A DNA stretch of 64,000 bases from Holothuria scabra (Eukaryota > Echinodermata > Holothuroidea > Aspidochirotida > Holothuriidae): NCBI GenBank assembly GCA_037179385.1, contig CM074179.1:36419905-36483904 (forward strand), given 5' to 3'. Below the pieces are notes generated by a model, which was not told the origin of the DNA, did not search any database, and saw only the letters and a list, made by a program, of their open reading frames with translations. A program made the position numbers and the translations under genes. Below are positions 31,021 to 42,107 of this stretch, in pieces. The stretch's first letter is position 1, and each line of letters begins with the position of its first letter.

Positions 31021-32239
31021 TGAAAGGAATATCCTGGCGTCAATTTCATAAGGTCTCAAAAAAATGGGAATGTTTTGTATCGCACTCCCTTCACACCGGC
31101 CACATCATAGCTTGTTCATAACTCGAGATAATTCTGTTTGAAGACAGGTTATTTTTTGTCAAAACAGACTCCTACTTGCTGCAAGGTTGCAAAATATTAT
31201 GTAATACCGGCAGATTTCTTCTAAAATCTTTTGGTGTTATTTAACTTGGAGTAACTAATTTGACCTCCACACTTCACACCAGTGGAACGTTGAATAATGT
31301 TCCTTTGAGGTTGACCTTAACATTTTGTGAGCACAAAGGTTGCAGCTCTAATAGCTGAAAAAGTGTCTGCATATTTCTTTACATGTATGAACATTACATA
31401 AAATACAAGTGATGCTCAATTAATCCGCCGGTATGACATCACAGATTCCCCACAATGCAATGTGTTACTGTGGTATGAATATTTTCTTTAAAAAGTCCCC
31501 CACACCTCGAAAAAAAAAGGAAAACAAGCAAGGAAACAGAATAAGAAAGGTTAGGGGAATAAGAAAGAAAAAATGTAACCAACCATTTCCTGGTTAAAAT
31601 AACCGAGGAAGCCTGGTTAAAATTTACTATAAAATTTTAATATTTGGCCAATTCAAAATAATTCATCGACTTTAAGAATGAAATGTTGATTTTGACCCGT
31701 ATTTCCTGGTTATTTAACCGGATAAAGGTAGGTTAATCTGTGAAAACTATATTTATTGGTTAAACCTAACCAATGTGTTTTAGAGTGCATCGACAAACAG
31801 CTTTTATCCGACCAGGGATTTCCTATAAAAGATTTCTGTCGGTGTGAAGTCACAAATTAATTAGTAAGCATTTCGTTTTCGCAGTCCTCTGTTACAAATC
31901 ATATAATTCACAATTTCTCAAATTGAAGTTATTTCCGATCAGAGATTGAGAAGATATTTACTTAAAGCAAAAAAAAAAAATCGGATCCTAATCAGATCCG
32001 AATTCGTTGTAGTGTGGCCACGGCTTTATCCTTTTATTAGTTTGTCCTTTTTCTTCCTATTTTCCTTGTTCTGCTTTCCTCGTCGCCACTTCGTAATTTT
32101 CTTCTTTCCTCTTACATCCCTTTCTCTTCCCATTTCATTCAGTCTTTGCTCCCGATCTTATTTACCACCACCCCTCCCCACAGTTCCCTCCTGGATACGA
32201 GCCTTGTAGTTTTGGATTTTAGAAACCTAGCAGGGCAGT

Positions 32240-32515
32240 ACTTTAGAGTGCAGGAGAAGTCATCCCAAATATAAGAAGTGTAGTACACTGTCCAGTTTCA
32301 TGATTGGCTGTTGGGAGTCATGTGACAATGTTTTTTTCTCTTCAAATGTGAAATTTACGAGAAATAACTGCTTGGTTTACCTTGAATATGCAAAAGTAAA
32401 TTCAGAAAATGTAATGAAAAATACTTTGAAGAGAAATAAGATGAAAATTGTGTTGTTTAGCTTTTTCTTCAAAATAAGTTTTGGGGGACTGCTCTTTACT
32501 TTTAAAGTATCTGCG
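32240..32515 (-). mobile_element. MITE, family 'GAGCAGTC', copy 3
   Basis: Reverse orientation relative to copies 1 and 2. The left end has AGAAGTCATCCCAAATAT and the right end has AAGTTTTGGGGGACTGCTCTT. The interior shares CTGTCCAGTTTCATGATTGG with copy 2. Confidence 0.75.
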
Positions 32516-33106
32516 GCAATCCTATCCCACAGAACAAAGTTGCCACCTTTCCAATTACAAGACAGAATACCCTTTAAGAACGAATTAAAATTCAAAACTT
32601 GAAATAAGGGACTGCAAACGTAGTGTCAGATGATGCTACCGTCTAACTACTTTATTAATTATACAATGAATGCACATTATAGCTAAAACATAACTGTACT
32701 CTATTGTAGGTCTTACCGTCTTTCGTCAGAAACTTGCCTAACAAAGACAAGTTGCAAAAATACACAGTTCAAATACAAAGATCTTAAAATGACACCATAC
32801 ACAGAAATTTGTCAGTATATTAGATAGTTACTGTTAGCAGATAACCCTCGAAATAGAGTAAATGAGCACGAAGGTGGTTTAGGTGATATTTCGCATGTTT
32901 TTTTTTTTTTTTATTAAAGGCTATATTGTTTGAGCCTTTGAGACTTGGTTTCCTTGTATTAAGTTACCAAAAACAAAACACTCACTCCTTTATTGTCATG
33001 TTGTTGCTGACAATAACTGGTACGAATGCACTGTTCTTGTTTAAACGACTCTGTCTTCTAATAGCATTCAGACTCGTCCATTAATATCGAGGATGTTTGC
33101 AGTACA

Positions 33107-33553
33107 TTACCTGCTGTAACAAGACATTCTTGAAGTACGCCCTCTTCTTTTTTGATGGACTTCAGGTACAGAGAAAACGATTTGCATTTTCTCCCTACCG
33201 CGCCGTTCTCGGCTTCCGTACGAAGGAGATACTGTCGGTGATGGAGTCGATGACTCATTTACACGGCTTGGTCCAGGCAACAACTGAGTGTCTTCGTTCA
33301 CACAAGCTTCGTCCTCAACTTGCGGCAACGAGGAAGATGTTGCTGGTGAAGAATTCGATGTCTGATTTGCAAGTCCAGGCCATGAAAATGGTGTTCTTTC
33401 AGTGACAGGAGTATTTGGCTCAAAGCAGCTTTCCAGTTTTTGTTTCTTTGCAACGCTAAAGTCCAAAGGAATTGCATTTTGTCGGCGTAACTTCTTCAGC
33501 TCAGTGCGAATGGGGTCACTTGAGCTAGGTGTAGACGTTGCAGATGAATTCAT
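33107..33553 (-). CDS. Ser/Thr/Pro-rich ORF near the right terminal repeat (possible 5' exon)
   Basis: ATG at 33553. The frame encodes 148 residues: Ser/Thr-rich at the start, a basic patch (TELKKLRRQ, AKKQKLESC), then a Ser/Pro/Glu-rich, probably disordered part and a basic end. A Ser-rich, Lys-rich N-terminal region is typical of PC4 proteins, and the PC4-like ORF 3 kb downstream on the same strand lacks a start codon, so this may be its first exon. CAA|GTTGAG at about 33310 is a phase-0 donor candidate. That link is inference. The last 40 codons fall in the inverted repeat shared with 30104-30225. Confidence 0.4.
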   Translation of the reverse strand: MNSSATSTPSSSDPIRTELKKLRRQNAIPLDFSVAKKQKLESCFEPNTPVTERTPFSWPGLANQTSNSSPATSSSLPQVEDEACVNEDTQLLPGPSRVNESSTPSPTVSPSYGSRERRGREKMQIVFSVPEVHQKRRGRTSRMSCYSR

Positions 33554-33598
33554 TTTGGTTAGTTGTTGCGTAAGTTCTTACGGTACGACGTTTAAAAG

Positions 33599-33823
33599 AT
33601 GCCTGCCAGTGAGCAAGAAGCTGATCAAAAGATCCAGAAATGCTTAGTTCAAACTTTGAGGTTGATGGGTGAACCAATACGGTTAAGTTGTGATTTCAAC
33701 CATGACGGAGAAACCGTGATAAGAGACCAAGTTTGTTCTTCGCACAGACTTGAAGAATTGAAAAAACTAAGTCCCGAGTTTCGGTTGTTAAAATACAGAA
33801 AAGGGACTAAGTTCAAAAGCTGA
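33599..33823 (+). CDS. Small unidentified ORF, 74 aa, facing the right terminal repeat
   Basis: ATG at 33599, stop at 33821-33823. The product is hydrophilic with amphipathic helices (SEQEADQKIQKCLVQTLRL, then SSHRLEELKKLSPEF) and a basic C-terminus. It is divergent from the ORF at 33553 with only 45 bp between the two ATGs, so both would share one promoter region. No family recognised. Confidence 0.35.
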   Translation: MPASEQEADQKIQKCLVQTLRLMGEPIRLSCDFNHDGETVIRDQVCSSHRLEELKKLSPEFRLLKYRKGTKFKS

Positions 33824-34176
33824 GAAAAGTGAAGCACCAGTAATGAATATCTCGAGGTGAATAGTTTGAGATCTGAAGTTAGAATGAGCAAAAAGTATTC
33901 TGTCCAAGGCAACTTTCAAAGCCTTGATAATCTATATACAAATAAAATGTCGTTAAACCCTAACTAACAAGTAAGAAAATTATCCCTTCTATTTACAGGT
34001 ACCCAGTAGGGACACCTAGCCATATTACTTAACGTTACCTTTAAATCTATCTCAAGTGTCTATAACTGTCAATCATTCCTGTCTTGATAGTAACATGTCT
34101 CAACTTGAACTTAAATTTGACTCCTCCTAAGCCAAAACTTAAAAATTAGAGGGGAGTTTAAATAAACCCAAGAGGT

Positions 34177-34306
34177 AAAATGGTTAGAAAACTTACAAAA
34201 TTGACAGCTATCGCCCTTGACGTTTAACTACCACACCCGACCTTTTGTGATAGAGATTATCTAGGTTTTCATCATAAGCCTCCGACAATGATGAACACTC
34301 AATTAT
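34177..34306. repeat. Right terminal inverted repeat of the Polinton/Maverick
   Basis: Reverse complement of 1-130 (see there). It ends the element on the right; the sequence beyond 34306 cannot be compared because the left partner is outside the window. Confidence 0.9.
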
Positions 34307-35780
34307 TTACCGAAGTTAATCCTAATTCCCATTTAATTGCCGATACAGATTTTGCTAACAATGACCACTCAGTCACTAGGTGGCATCGCCTAATAAACTT
34401 TGTGTGTGTATGTTACCCTACTTTTGGGATAAGCTGATTTCTTTATTTATCTACCTCCCTGCACATAACAGAAAGCTTAATTCCTCATTAACAGCCCCCA
34501 CGTTGAGTTACATCTAATTACCTTCAAAACCATGAATAGCTTCAAAGAGGGGAGTATTGGCCACACAACAATAGGCCCCTAATCCCCTGACAAAAGGGGC
34601 CTATTGTTGTGTGGCCAATACTCCCCTCTTACTACTAAAGACCTACGAACTGAATCTCTCCAACAAAATTTTAAAAGTTTCCGAAACTTTGTTGTTTCTT
34701 TTTACACAAACTATTTCCAAGTCTTATATTGGAGAAAATTTGGAATCTTTTGAACGAAAATCTATAAAATAGCAGTGAAATTGCTAGTGTTACTTGATGA
34801 TTTGGTGTCACAAATGGCAAACTTCGGTTTTGTCAGTTTCAGAGCTTGAAAGGTTTGTCAAACTGATTTATGAGACACTTCTGCATTAGGAAAAGTACGT
34901 TTAGGCGCGGAAAGCAGGCGGAAAATGTTTCTCTTTTGAAACAATGAATTACAATTTGGCGCTTGTATTGAAGGTAACTCGGAATTTTATGATGAGAACG
35001 AAGACTTGAGAAAATTACACAAATGAAAAAGGGCGGAAGAATACTTCGCCCCCCCCCCCATATCAACTGAAAGGGGTCATCACCCTCGCAGCCCCCAGCT
35101 TCCTACGCCTCTGCGCCGAGTTACAGTAATTGATGCTAACAGAATAGTTACCAATCCGCCTTTTCTTTTTCACAAATTGTGGGGATTATTTGATGGTAGT
35201 GAAAGACTGGAGACCAAGCACTCTGGATCAGTAGGGTAGCCAAGATTGTGTCATGGAGAGTTAGGAGCGCAACACAAGGGGAACTTAAGGTCTAAGATGA
35301 TGGGGAAAACGGCTATTTTCAAGGTGTTCTTTGCAATGACACACCTGTTTGATGGCAATATCAAAATGAAGTGATACGGCTCGAAATAAATTTAACTGTA
35401 CAGGGAACGCGGGGACGCCGGGTACGGTGGCTTTAGCAAATACACGTTAGTAGTGTAGAGACTGACCGTTTACTCCCCCCCCCCCCATGCGGCCGATAGG
35501 CCACATAAAATGCGTCCGCGGCCCCAAAAACGAGCCGACCATGGAGCCGATGGATCTCAAGGAACGAGCCAGCCTGTGATGGCGGCTATTAGAAAAAGAG
35601 GGCGCCATTTGAGAATGTCCGTGTTGCACAATGTAGAGTTTGTGTGTGTGTGTGTTTTGTCACGATGTATTTTAGGTATATGCAAACATGTCTTAATGTG
35701 AAATGACGTGTGTTTTTATTTATGTTTTGTCCTGATTTTTGTATTGCCATTGAGTGAGTAAGGCACGATGGGTTAAACAG
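34307..35780. other. Host flank between the Polinton and the Bcl-2-like gene
   Basis: No convincing ORF. It contains the hairpin at 34545-34630, and a segment at about 34720-34850 that resembles 50190-50300 (both with GAGAAAATTTGGAAT and ACTTGATG). Homopolymer C runs occur at 35050-35059 and 35475-35486, and a left part of the GTAGCCAGGATTGTG MITE family lies at about 35233-35345. Confidence 0.45.
34545..34630. repeat. Perfect hairpin, 36-bp arms, 14-bp loop
   Basis: 34545-34580 is the exact reverse complement of 34595-34630; arms read AAGAGGGGAGTATTGGCCAC and onward. It lies 239 bp outside the right terminal repeat. Perfect arms of this length imply recent origin or active maintenance. Confidence 0.95.
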
Positions 35781-36352
35781 GGAAAGTCGCGCCAGAACTC
35801 GGACGAGATTTTATAAATGAAAACACAGTAAACCATCGTTTATCACCTTACATAGAAACCCTTTACCGCGTGGAGAGAGAAGTGGATGAAAGGTTTGGAA
35901 CGGCACTACATGAAATGTCAAAGCATTTTCAGCATTATGACAAAAAAACTTTCACAGCTATATTGGATAAGATGTTTGAAGATGAAACTTACAGTTGGGG
36001 TAAAATCGCAATGGCCTACATATTTGTCAGAAAATGCGCTCAACAATGTCGCGAACAAGGAAAGGCCGATAAATACGCCATTGAACAACTCGCACAGTTT
36101 GTTGGAGAATACGTCGAAGACCGTTGCACAAAGTGGATCGAACACCGATGAGGTTGGGTAAGTATTTTACGTTAGTTGGCTATGAAAAATTTTTAAAAAA
36201 TGGACGGTTTGTAAATTTGTCTGTTTTCCATTTAACAGGAGGACTTTTGTCGAACATTTACGAAAAGGTGTAGCGGAACAACCGGAGTCAAGTTGGTGGT
36301 GATAGCGGTCATTATAACGATTCTTGTATACAAATGGTTACGTTTGGCGTAA
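35781..36352 (+). CDS. Bcl-2 family gene, 3' exons, with an in-frame TGA in BH2
   Basis: Exon 35781-36157 (after AAACAG, before TGG|GTAAGT) and exon 36239-36352 (after TTTAACAG) join in phase 0. Visible parts are an N-terminal helix (ELGRDFINENTVNHRL), a BH3-like helix (LYRVEREVDERF, lacking the usual Gly-Asp), BH1 (MFEDETYSWGKIAMAYIFV) and BH2 (KWIEHR, then TGA, then GW at the exon end and EDF in the next exon). A hydrophobic tail (VKLVVIAVIITILVYKWL) would anchor it in mitochondrial or ER membranes. The TGA at 36149-36151 falls where BH2 usually has Gly-Gly-Trp, and homology continues past it. The gene may be a young pseudogene, a truncated isoform, or a base error. The first exon with the start codon was not found. 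Bcl-2 proteins control apoptosis. Confidence 0.75.
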
Positions 36353-38342
36353 CACGAATAAGTTATAGGTGCGTCCAGAGGATAGAACAGAACGCCAGTC
36401 CCCTCACGGAAGACATGTATGCCAACACCGTAACAGTTACAAGAATACATTGTCTTACTTAACCATAAACCCGTGATCTCAGACGACCGGTAAGATAACC
36501 AAGTATTACGCCATCAGTCTGCAATAACTATCTACAACATCGTTGAAATAGGCGCCTGATGAGAAAAAAATGGGTAGGAAAACTGAGCTAAAAGGGCACA
36601 GAAAGAGCGAAAACAGATATCGCGAAAGGACTAGCCTATGTCCTTGAAAGGAAAGTAAAGAAATAAGCCAGTACTAATCGACAACGCAAGAATCAAACGA
36701 GCAGGAAAAGTTAGAAAACTGAACTACAAGGTCGCAGGAGGAGTGAAAACAGATATCGCGAAAGAACTATTGGTTTTGCGAAACTGGTTAGTGTATGAAA
36801 CACACACGAACGTTACTGAACACGTAGTGTCAATAAAATTTTACTTAGGTCTCTGTGTACCGTGAGGAGGAAAGGTTCACAGTGTTTTACCCCATTCTTG
36901 GTGGTGTGACCAACGCAATTTGTGAGTGTGAAGAGAAGGGGCAAGGGAGGTTGGCCGAATAACTCACGTGTACGTGAGCGTCTTGTCATAAGGACGGGTC
37001 TTGCTCACCACTGATGGGTCACTCTCGATCGATAAAACACAAAGAAACAGGGAAATTTCCCGAGTGGCCTGTAGAGTGTGCAACGCATTAAAACCATCTC
37101 TCAAAGCCTTTATATTCGACGAGGTTCATGGGTGTATTGCTACTGAGGGCGCATTTGTATCCAGGAAATTCTTCCCTCATTGATTCGCTTCGACTCGAGT
37201 CATCACAGTGCGGTGGGAAATGAATCACTGCTTGTTTAGCAGAGGACATGTTGAGTGGAAAATGGAGTAATGCTTTGGGTTTAGGGGATTGCACACAGCC
37301 AAAAGGTGTAAGTTTGTTCTGGCTGTAAGAATTGAATACGGTACAGTCACCATCTCAAGAAAAACAGTTTACATTTATTTATGTTTTGCTGTATATGTGA
37401 CGACTGGAATATTACTCTGAGAAAATTGACAGATATGCGACACACATTGAGATGCGCCCAGTGTGCTCAAAGTCCTGCTGCACTTGCTCTAACGAAAGCT
37501 TTATGTTGCTCAGTATGCACCAAGTCATGCTCGTCAGTTGCACTGGCAAGGCTCTGTACTGTTCGTGGGTGTACCCCTGTTGCCCTCTTGTTAGGAGCTA
37601 CGATCATGTTGATAGGAGCAGTGCTCATATTGCTCATAAACGTGCCCCAAGAGCGCAAGGCAATGTCTGTCAATACACTTCACAGACGGTTGAGCCAATC
37701 CCATTTTTTTTCATATGACATCATCAACATGTCCAGACGCGCTCAGTGTTCCCGGACCAATGACGGGTACGATGTTGCAATAGTTTCTCTTTATGGTAAT
37801 CGTAATATTGGAAAAGTGAACCATGACACCATGAGCTGAATAACGACACAAAAATTCGTTTGCACATATTTTTCGATTTGCATCGTTTATTTAACTTTTA
37901 GAACGTCAACGAGGTTACGCGTTATACACTACTGCCCCATCATCACAGGGTCAACTTACATCTTGAATTCTCTCTGTCTTCAAACGGCAAGATCGAGCAG
38001 TCACCCAATTTAAAGTAGTGTAGTAGACTATCCCATTTCCTGACTGGCTCTTTCGAATCATGTGAAAATATGTTCCTCCTCAGATGTGAAATGTGCCACG
38101 AAAACCTGATTGATTTACCTTGAATTTGTGAAAATGAAGTCCTTAAATATTTTTAAACATACTTTGAAGAGAAAAAAAATACAAGTGTGAGATAAAGCTG
38201 TTGTATCAAAACAAGTTTTGGGAGACTGTACTTACTTCAACTTTATTCAGGTCATCAGGAGACATCATTTTACATCTAAACTTCTCAAAGAAGCATTTTC
38301 CAAATAAAAATACCACCACCCCTTTACAAAGTCAATCGGCTG
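36353..38342. other. Non-coding stretch with a MITE
   Basis: AATAAA at about 36833 could serve the Bcl-2-like gene. A 152-codon open frame at 37381-37839 has no recognisable domain and overlaps others. The MITE copy 4 lies near 37990-38235. Confidence 0.4.
37990..38235 (-). mobile_element. MITE, family 'GAGCAGTC', copy 4
   Basis: GAGCAGTCACCCAATTTAAAG at 37995 and AAGTTTTGGGAGACTG at about 38212-38227 form the ends. The interior aligns with copy 3 (GTGTAGTAGACTATCCCATTTC). It lies outside the Polinton, so the family is genome-wide. Confidence 0.7.
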
Positions 38343-38343
38343 A

Positions 38344-39122
38344 GGATCCTTTTACACTTAATCCGGGTCTGATCGCCCGATGTTATCAGCGTATCGAATT
38401 ACGTGTATGACTTGATCCTGGTGCATTTACTCTTGTCTTGTATTCTGATCCTCCTCTGTGCTTCGACGGAAGTCGCTCCGACTGAATTACGAACATTACA
38501 GTTCTGTAACGCTTGGGATGTAAGAAGACTGACCGGGCGATCGCCCGTTCCAGCCTCATAGATATTGACCATAGGTATTCAAGGCGACCTTGTTATTACC
38601 CTAAGCCCCTGCACTGGAATGTAGGATTATTTCTTTTTTTATAAATGTCGTAAAAAAACCACAGGAATGCCCTCCTGCCTCAAAAGGATTTACTGAAAGA
38701 TGGTCATTAAAGGTGTCCAATATACCAAACCGGGATTATTGTAATGAATGCAGGCACACCCGCGAGCACACCAAAGCGTAAACAAAAAGTAGACCCTGTA
38801 CATGTACCATGCACGTCGTACCTTACCTCATCGTTGATCCTACGAGCATTTACACTACAGATAAGATCGTCTGCGCGGGGTCTGATCCTACCCCTTTACT
38901 AGGATCAAAGTCGAGCGATCAGATCCGGGCCAGGGGCGCATTCCACAAAGACAAACCTTAAGTTTGATTCCCCATACTTAAATCAACAGTAAATCATACT
39001 TAAGATTGTGCGTAACTCTTTGTAGAACGGGCCCGTTTTCTGCATTCACACTACAAATTTGATCTCGAGCAGTGGATCAGATTCCGCACAGGCGATCAGA
39101 TCCGGATCAAGTGTAAAAGTAC
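38344..39122. mobile_element. DNA transposon-like element, about 780 bp, 34-bp terminal repeats
   Basis: The left end has CTTTTACACTTAATCCGGGT then CTGATCGCC; the right end (about 39090-39122) is its inverted form with a few mismatches. The motif GATCAGATCCG recurs inside near both ends. No ORF. It carries a nested element at 38933-39033. Confidence 0.75.
38933..39033. mobile_element. Small MITE nested in the 780-bp element
   Basis: GGGGCGCATTCCACAAAGA at the left mirrors TCTTTGTAGAACGGGCCC at the right, with CTTAAG and AATCATACTTAAG parts inside. About 100 bp in length. Confidence 0.65.
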
Positions 39123-39130
39123 CCGGAATG

Positions 39131-39353
39131 CCGTGGCGGAGCTACTACGAACGGGCGGTTGTCCCCTTGACGGACTCAACTTGCCTTTCAGCGCCCTTTT
39201 TACTCTTTTAACCGCATTGAGGCATATGTATGTACCTACATAAAAGCTCCCCTAGAGCCTATTTTTGCCCCCTCTTACCAAATCTTCAAACTTTGAAGCG
39301 CCCCTACAAGCCATTCTTGCCCCCTCTGAATAAATTCCCTTCCTCCGCCACTG
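39131..39353. mobile_element. hAT-type MITE with near-perfect 8-bp target duplication
   Basis: The ends CCGTGGCGGAGC and TCCTCCGCCACTG are inverted. The flanks are CCGGAATG (39123-39130) and CCTGAATG (39354-39361), 7 of 8 identical. Fragments of the same family lie at about 46866-46970 (left half) and 48365-48440 (right half). Confidence 0.8.
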
Positions 39354-39361
39354 CCTGAATG

Positions 39362-42107
39362 TACAGGTTCAATCCCCCCTTGGCATGCCACTGAGATAGA
39401 AAAACATCCAAGTACAGAATGTTATTGCATGGTGATGGTAGGCTTGAAGATACTTGTATCCCGCCCCAACAGCAGGATCTTCGCCCCTGTAAAAGTGTTT
39501 TTGTAGTTTCGTTACGTACGGTGTTAGCTGATAACAGAAATTGCATATCGCATTTAGCTTGATTTCTTCTTTTATTGTTATTATTATAGTTTATCTTTTT
39601 TACATAGCCAAGTTAAAGAATCATGAACACTAAACTGCATCCTCTTTATAATAATGAAGTTAGTTTTCCATCACTGGACATTGGTCCCGTTCTGCAATGC
39701 AAGGGACAGCGATATTATATTTCTAGAGATAGTATTGTGTAGTTTTTATTTTCATTCTGTGTCATTTAAATCACAGATAGGTAGTGGTAATTATGTTGTA
39801 TTTGCTGGAGCAAGTTGAGAGGCGCGCCATGTCAGTGGTGCTCCAAGCGAGTAGACTCCCCAATGTTGACATAAAATGTTGAATAGAAAACATGAAAAAA
39901 CTTGAATAAGGAAATATATCTTCATCATTCAAATACATTCATCATGGCTGAAATATGTCCTGGTAAGCAATTAATTCATTATAATGCATATGGAAATTCT
40001 CCCTGCCCCAAGTTGGGCACAATTTTTTTTTCTTTTTTAATGCACGTCTCTTATATGCTGGTTAAGGTTTCGTCTCAAGCACTACAATACAAACACTTAT
40101 CCTGATATTTCTTGTTTGAGCTTTTTAGTTTTTCTCTTTATTTATTTTAGTTTTATTACAGGCATCCATTTTTAGCCTATTTAGAACGCTGAATTTGTTT
40201 TCAACAAATCAGGTGTTAGATTGGTGTCAAGCTGTACTCAGTAGTAGAGGACATGACCACTACACATAAAGAAGTATAAAATCTGAAGTAAACTGGCTCC
40301 TTTTTCAAAATGATGCAGCACTTCCTCCTTAAAGGTCTCATCCTCTCACCCCAAACTACAATTTTAGTATTAGTCGACAGAAATTTTTAATTCCACATCT
40401 CTTTGATTGGCAGTAGTTTCAAACTTCAGAGTGCAAAAGCTCATATTACTCAGCATTTACTGCACCAAGAGTGATTTGATTACACAGTGAGGTCTTGTCT
40501 GGAACAAGGACTTAACAAACTTTGACCAGAGTGAACAATATGCTTAATTATATTTGAATGAGATACTTTGTTGGACTGAGAAACAACAATCTTCGTTATT
40601 TATCTCACGAATGAACAATACTAATTTCTTAAAAACCAAATCCTCTTTGTCTATTTGTTAAATATTTCGTTTGGAAATATCTGTACCGCAAAAAAACCGC
40701 TCTTAACGGTTTTTTTGTCCAATTGAAGTTCAACTGAAACGTTAATTATCATTACATTGAGCAGCAATGCCCGAGAAGAGCAACTAACCTTGGGTTTCAT
40801 TTCATTATTTTGAACTCCAATAAAACTCTCAGGGAAAGGTTGTCCTTGTCTATTCCAACCGACCGGTGTCAAATGACGTACTACCTTTACAGTTATACAA
40901 CCCTGGCTACTTTGTGCTGGAGGGAGGAAGTTAAACTCTTAGTTCATTTGATTATTTTATTTGTTTTATCATAACAGTAAATGAACAAGATAATAGATAA
41001 ACATATACAAAGAAGTTAGTAAAGACCATTGTCGTGAATGAAAGTACTCTTAAAAACCTTCTGGATTTGAGAGAAAAAGGAACACTCCCAAAGAAAGCAG
41101 ACACAACATAAACAGAAGACCAACATAAATCCCCCTGTACCACCTCCCCCTACACTCCCTACCCACAGTACCCGAGGAACATTAACAAGCACTGACAAAA
41201 TATTTTGATAAACCTTGATTCAAAGACGCAACCGACGGGCTCAGCTGATAATTCTGGGGAAGTGTGTTCCATGAAGGCGATAATGGATCTATTCATGAGA
41301 CTTTTCATGCAAGTCTTTCTATCAACGATTAGAGTATGTTTGTCACTGATCAGCTTGTCTAGTAGGCTATGTTAATTATGAATAGATTTTTGAAGGTATA
41401 ATAAGAAGGAAAAGAAAATGGTATTTGTTCAGACAGCGATAGATAAACGTAACCAGACCCATGTTGACTATATCACCAAGTTTAAGAAAGTTCAATGAAG
41501 CACATGACTCCTTTAAACACGTGGAGCAAACTCTTCATTGTGTGTGACAACCCTTTTCTGAAAAATAAATAATTTAAGTAGAATAGACTAAGTGGTACCG
41601 GACCATATAGTACAACAGTAAGAAAGATGGGGTAAAACGAGGGTAAAGTAAATTAACCTCAGGGCTCTTTGATAGTATCAACCTTCATACACTGTTAAAT
41701 AGGAAACAGACATTATTACAATTAACATACAACTATTATTTTATTTTGCAGTTTATACCAACAGATTTTCATGGGAAAATGGAATAAAACATGTAAATCG
41801 TGTTTTTTTTTTTCAAAAATGGTCTTATGTCTCAATTCCACAGCTGTGTAGTACAAAATTTTACATAAATTTCATTTGTAAAATCAAGCGATACTCGTAC
41901 TGCAATTCCCTTGTCTTACAGAGATTACTACCGTAGCTACTTTCACTGAAACGCTTCTTCAATGAACCACGTACTCTCTAATTGTTTCGATTCATTCAAC
42001 TGTCACAATAAAAAAGTGTAATTATAGATGTACGGCTATGTTGCGAACTTGTTAACGCTCTTATGCAATGAGAATAAAATACAGATAAACCTTGAGATGA
42101 GATATGT
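39362..42107. other. Gene-free stretch
   Basis: AT-rich host DNA with no supported ORF, RNA gene or recognisable repeat. Confidence 0.4.

Larger units (their letters stand above)
30228..33106. other. Gene-poor stretch between the PC4-like gene and the right-arm ORFs
   Basis: No supported gene. It holds two copies of the GAGCAGTC MITE in opposite orientation (30463-30727 and 32240-32515), the dispersed repeat at 30835-31020, and poly(A)/poly(T) runs at 31969-31979 and 32900-32914. Confidence 0.5.
1..34306. mobile_element. Polinton/Maverick element, degenerate, about 34.3 kb
   Basis: The interval is bounded by the inverted repeats at 1-130 and 34177-34306 and contains the full Polinton gene set: protein-primed family B polymerase, retroviral-type integrase with chromodomain, FtsK/HerA-type packaging ATPase, adenain-like protease, major and minor capsid proteins. 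Polymerase and integrase sit at opposite ends of the core and point inward, the classical layout. At 34 kb it is larger than the usual 15-20 kb. Part of the excess is later insertions (three copies of one MITE, a hAT MITE, SINE pieces), but 1.6-16.3 kb remains mostly unexplained. Four core genes are broken, so the copy is probably dead. An alternative is that two events are superimposed and the inverted repeats mark a composite. Confidence 0.8.

Noticed and set aside
32377..32602. Short ORFs at 32.3-32.6 kb
   Set aside because: They lie within a non-coding MITE copy.
37381..37839. 152-codon ORF with a Cys-rich start and a hydrophobic stretch
   Set aside because: Overlapping frames are open on both strands, no domain is recognisable, and no splice or family support exists.
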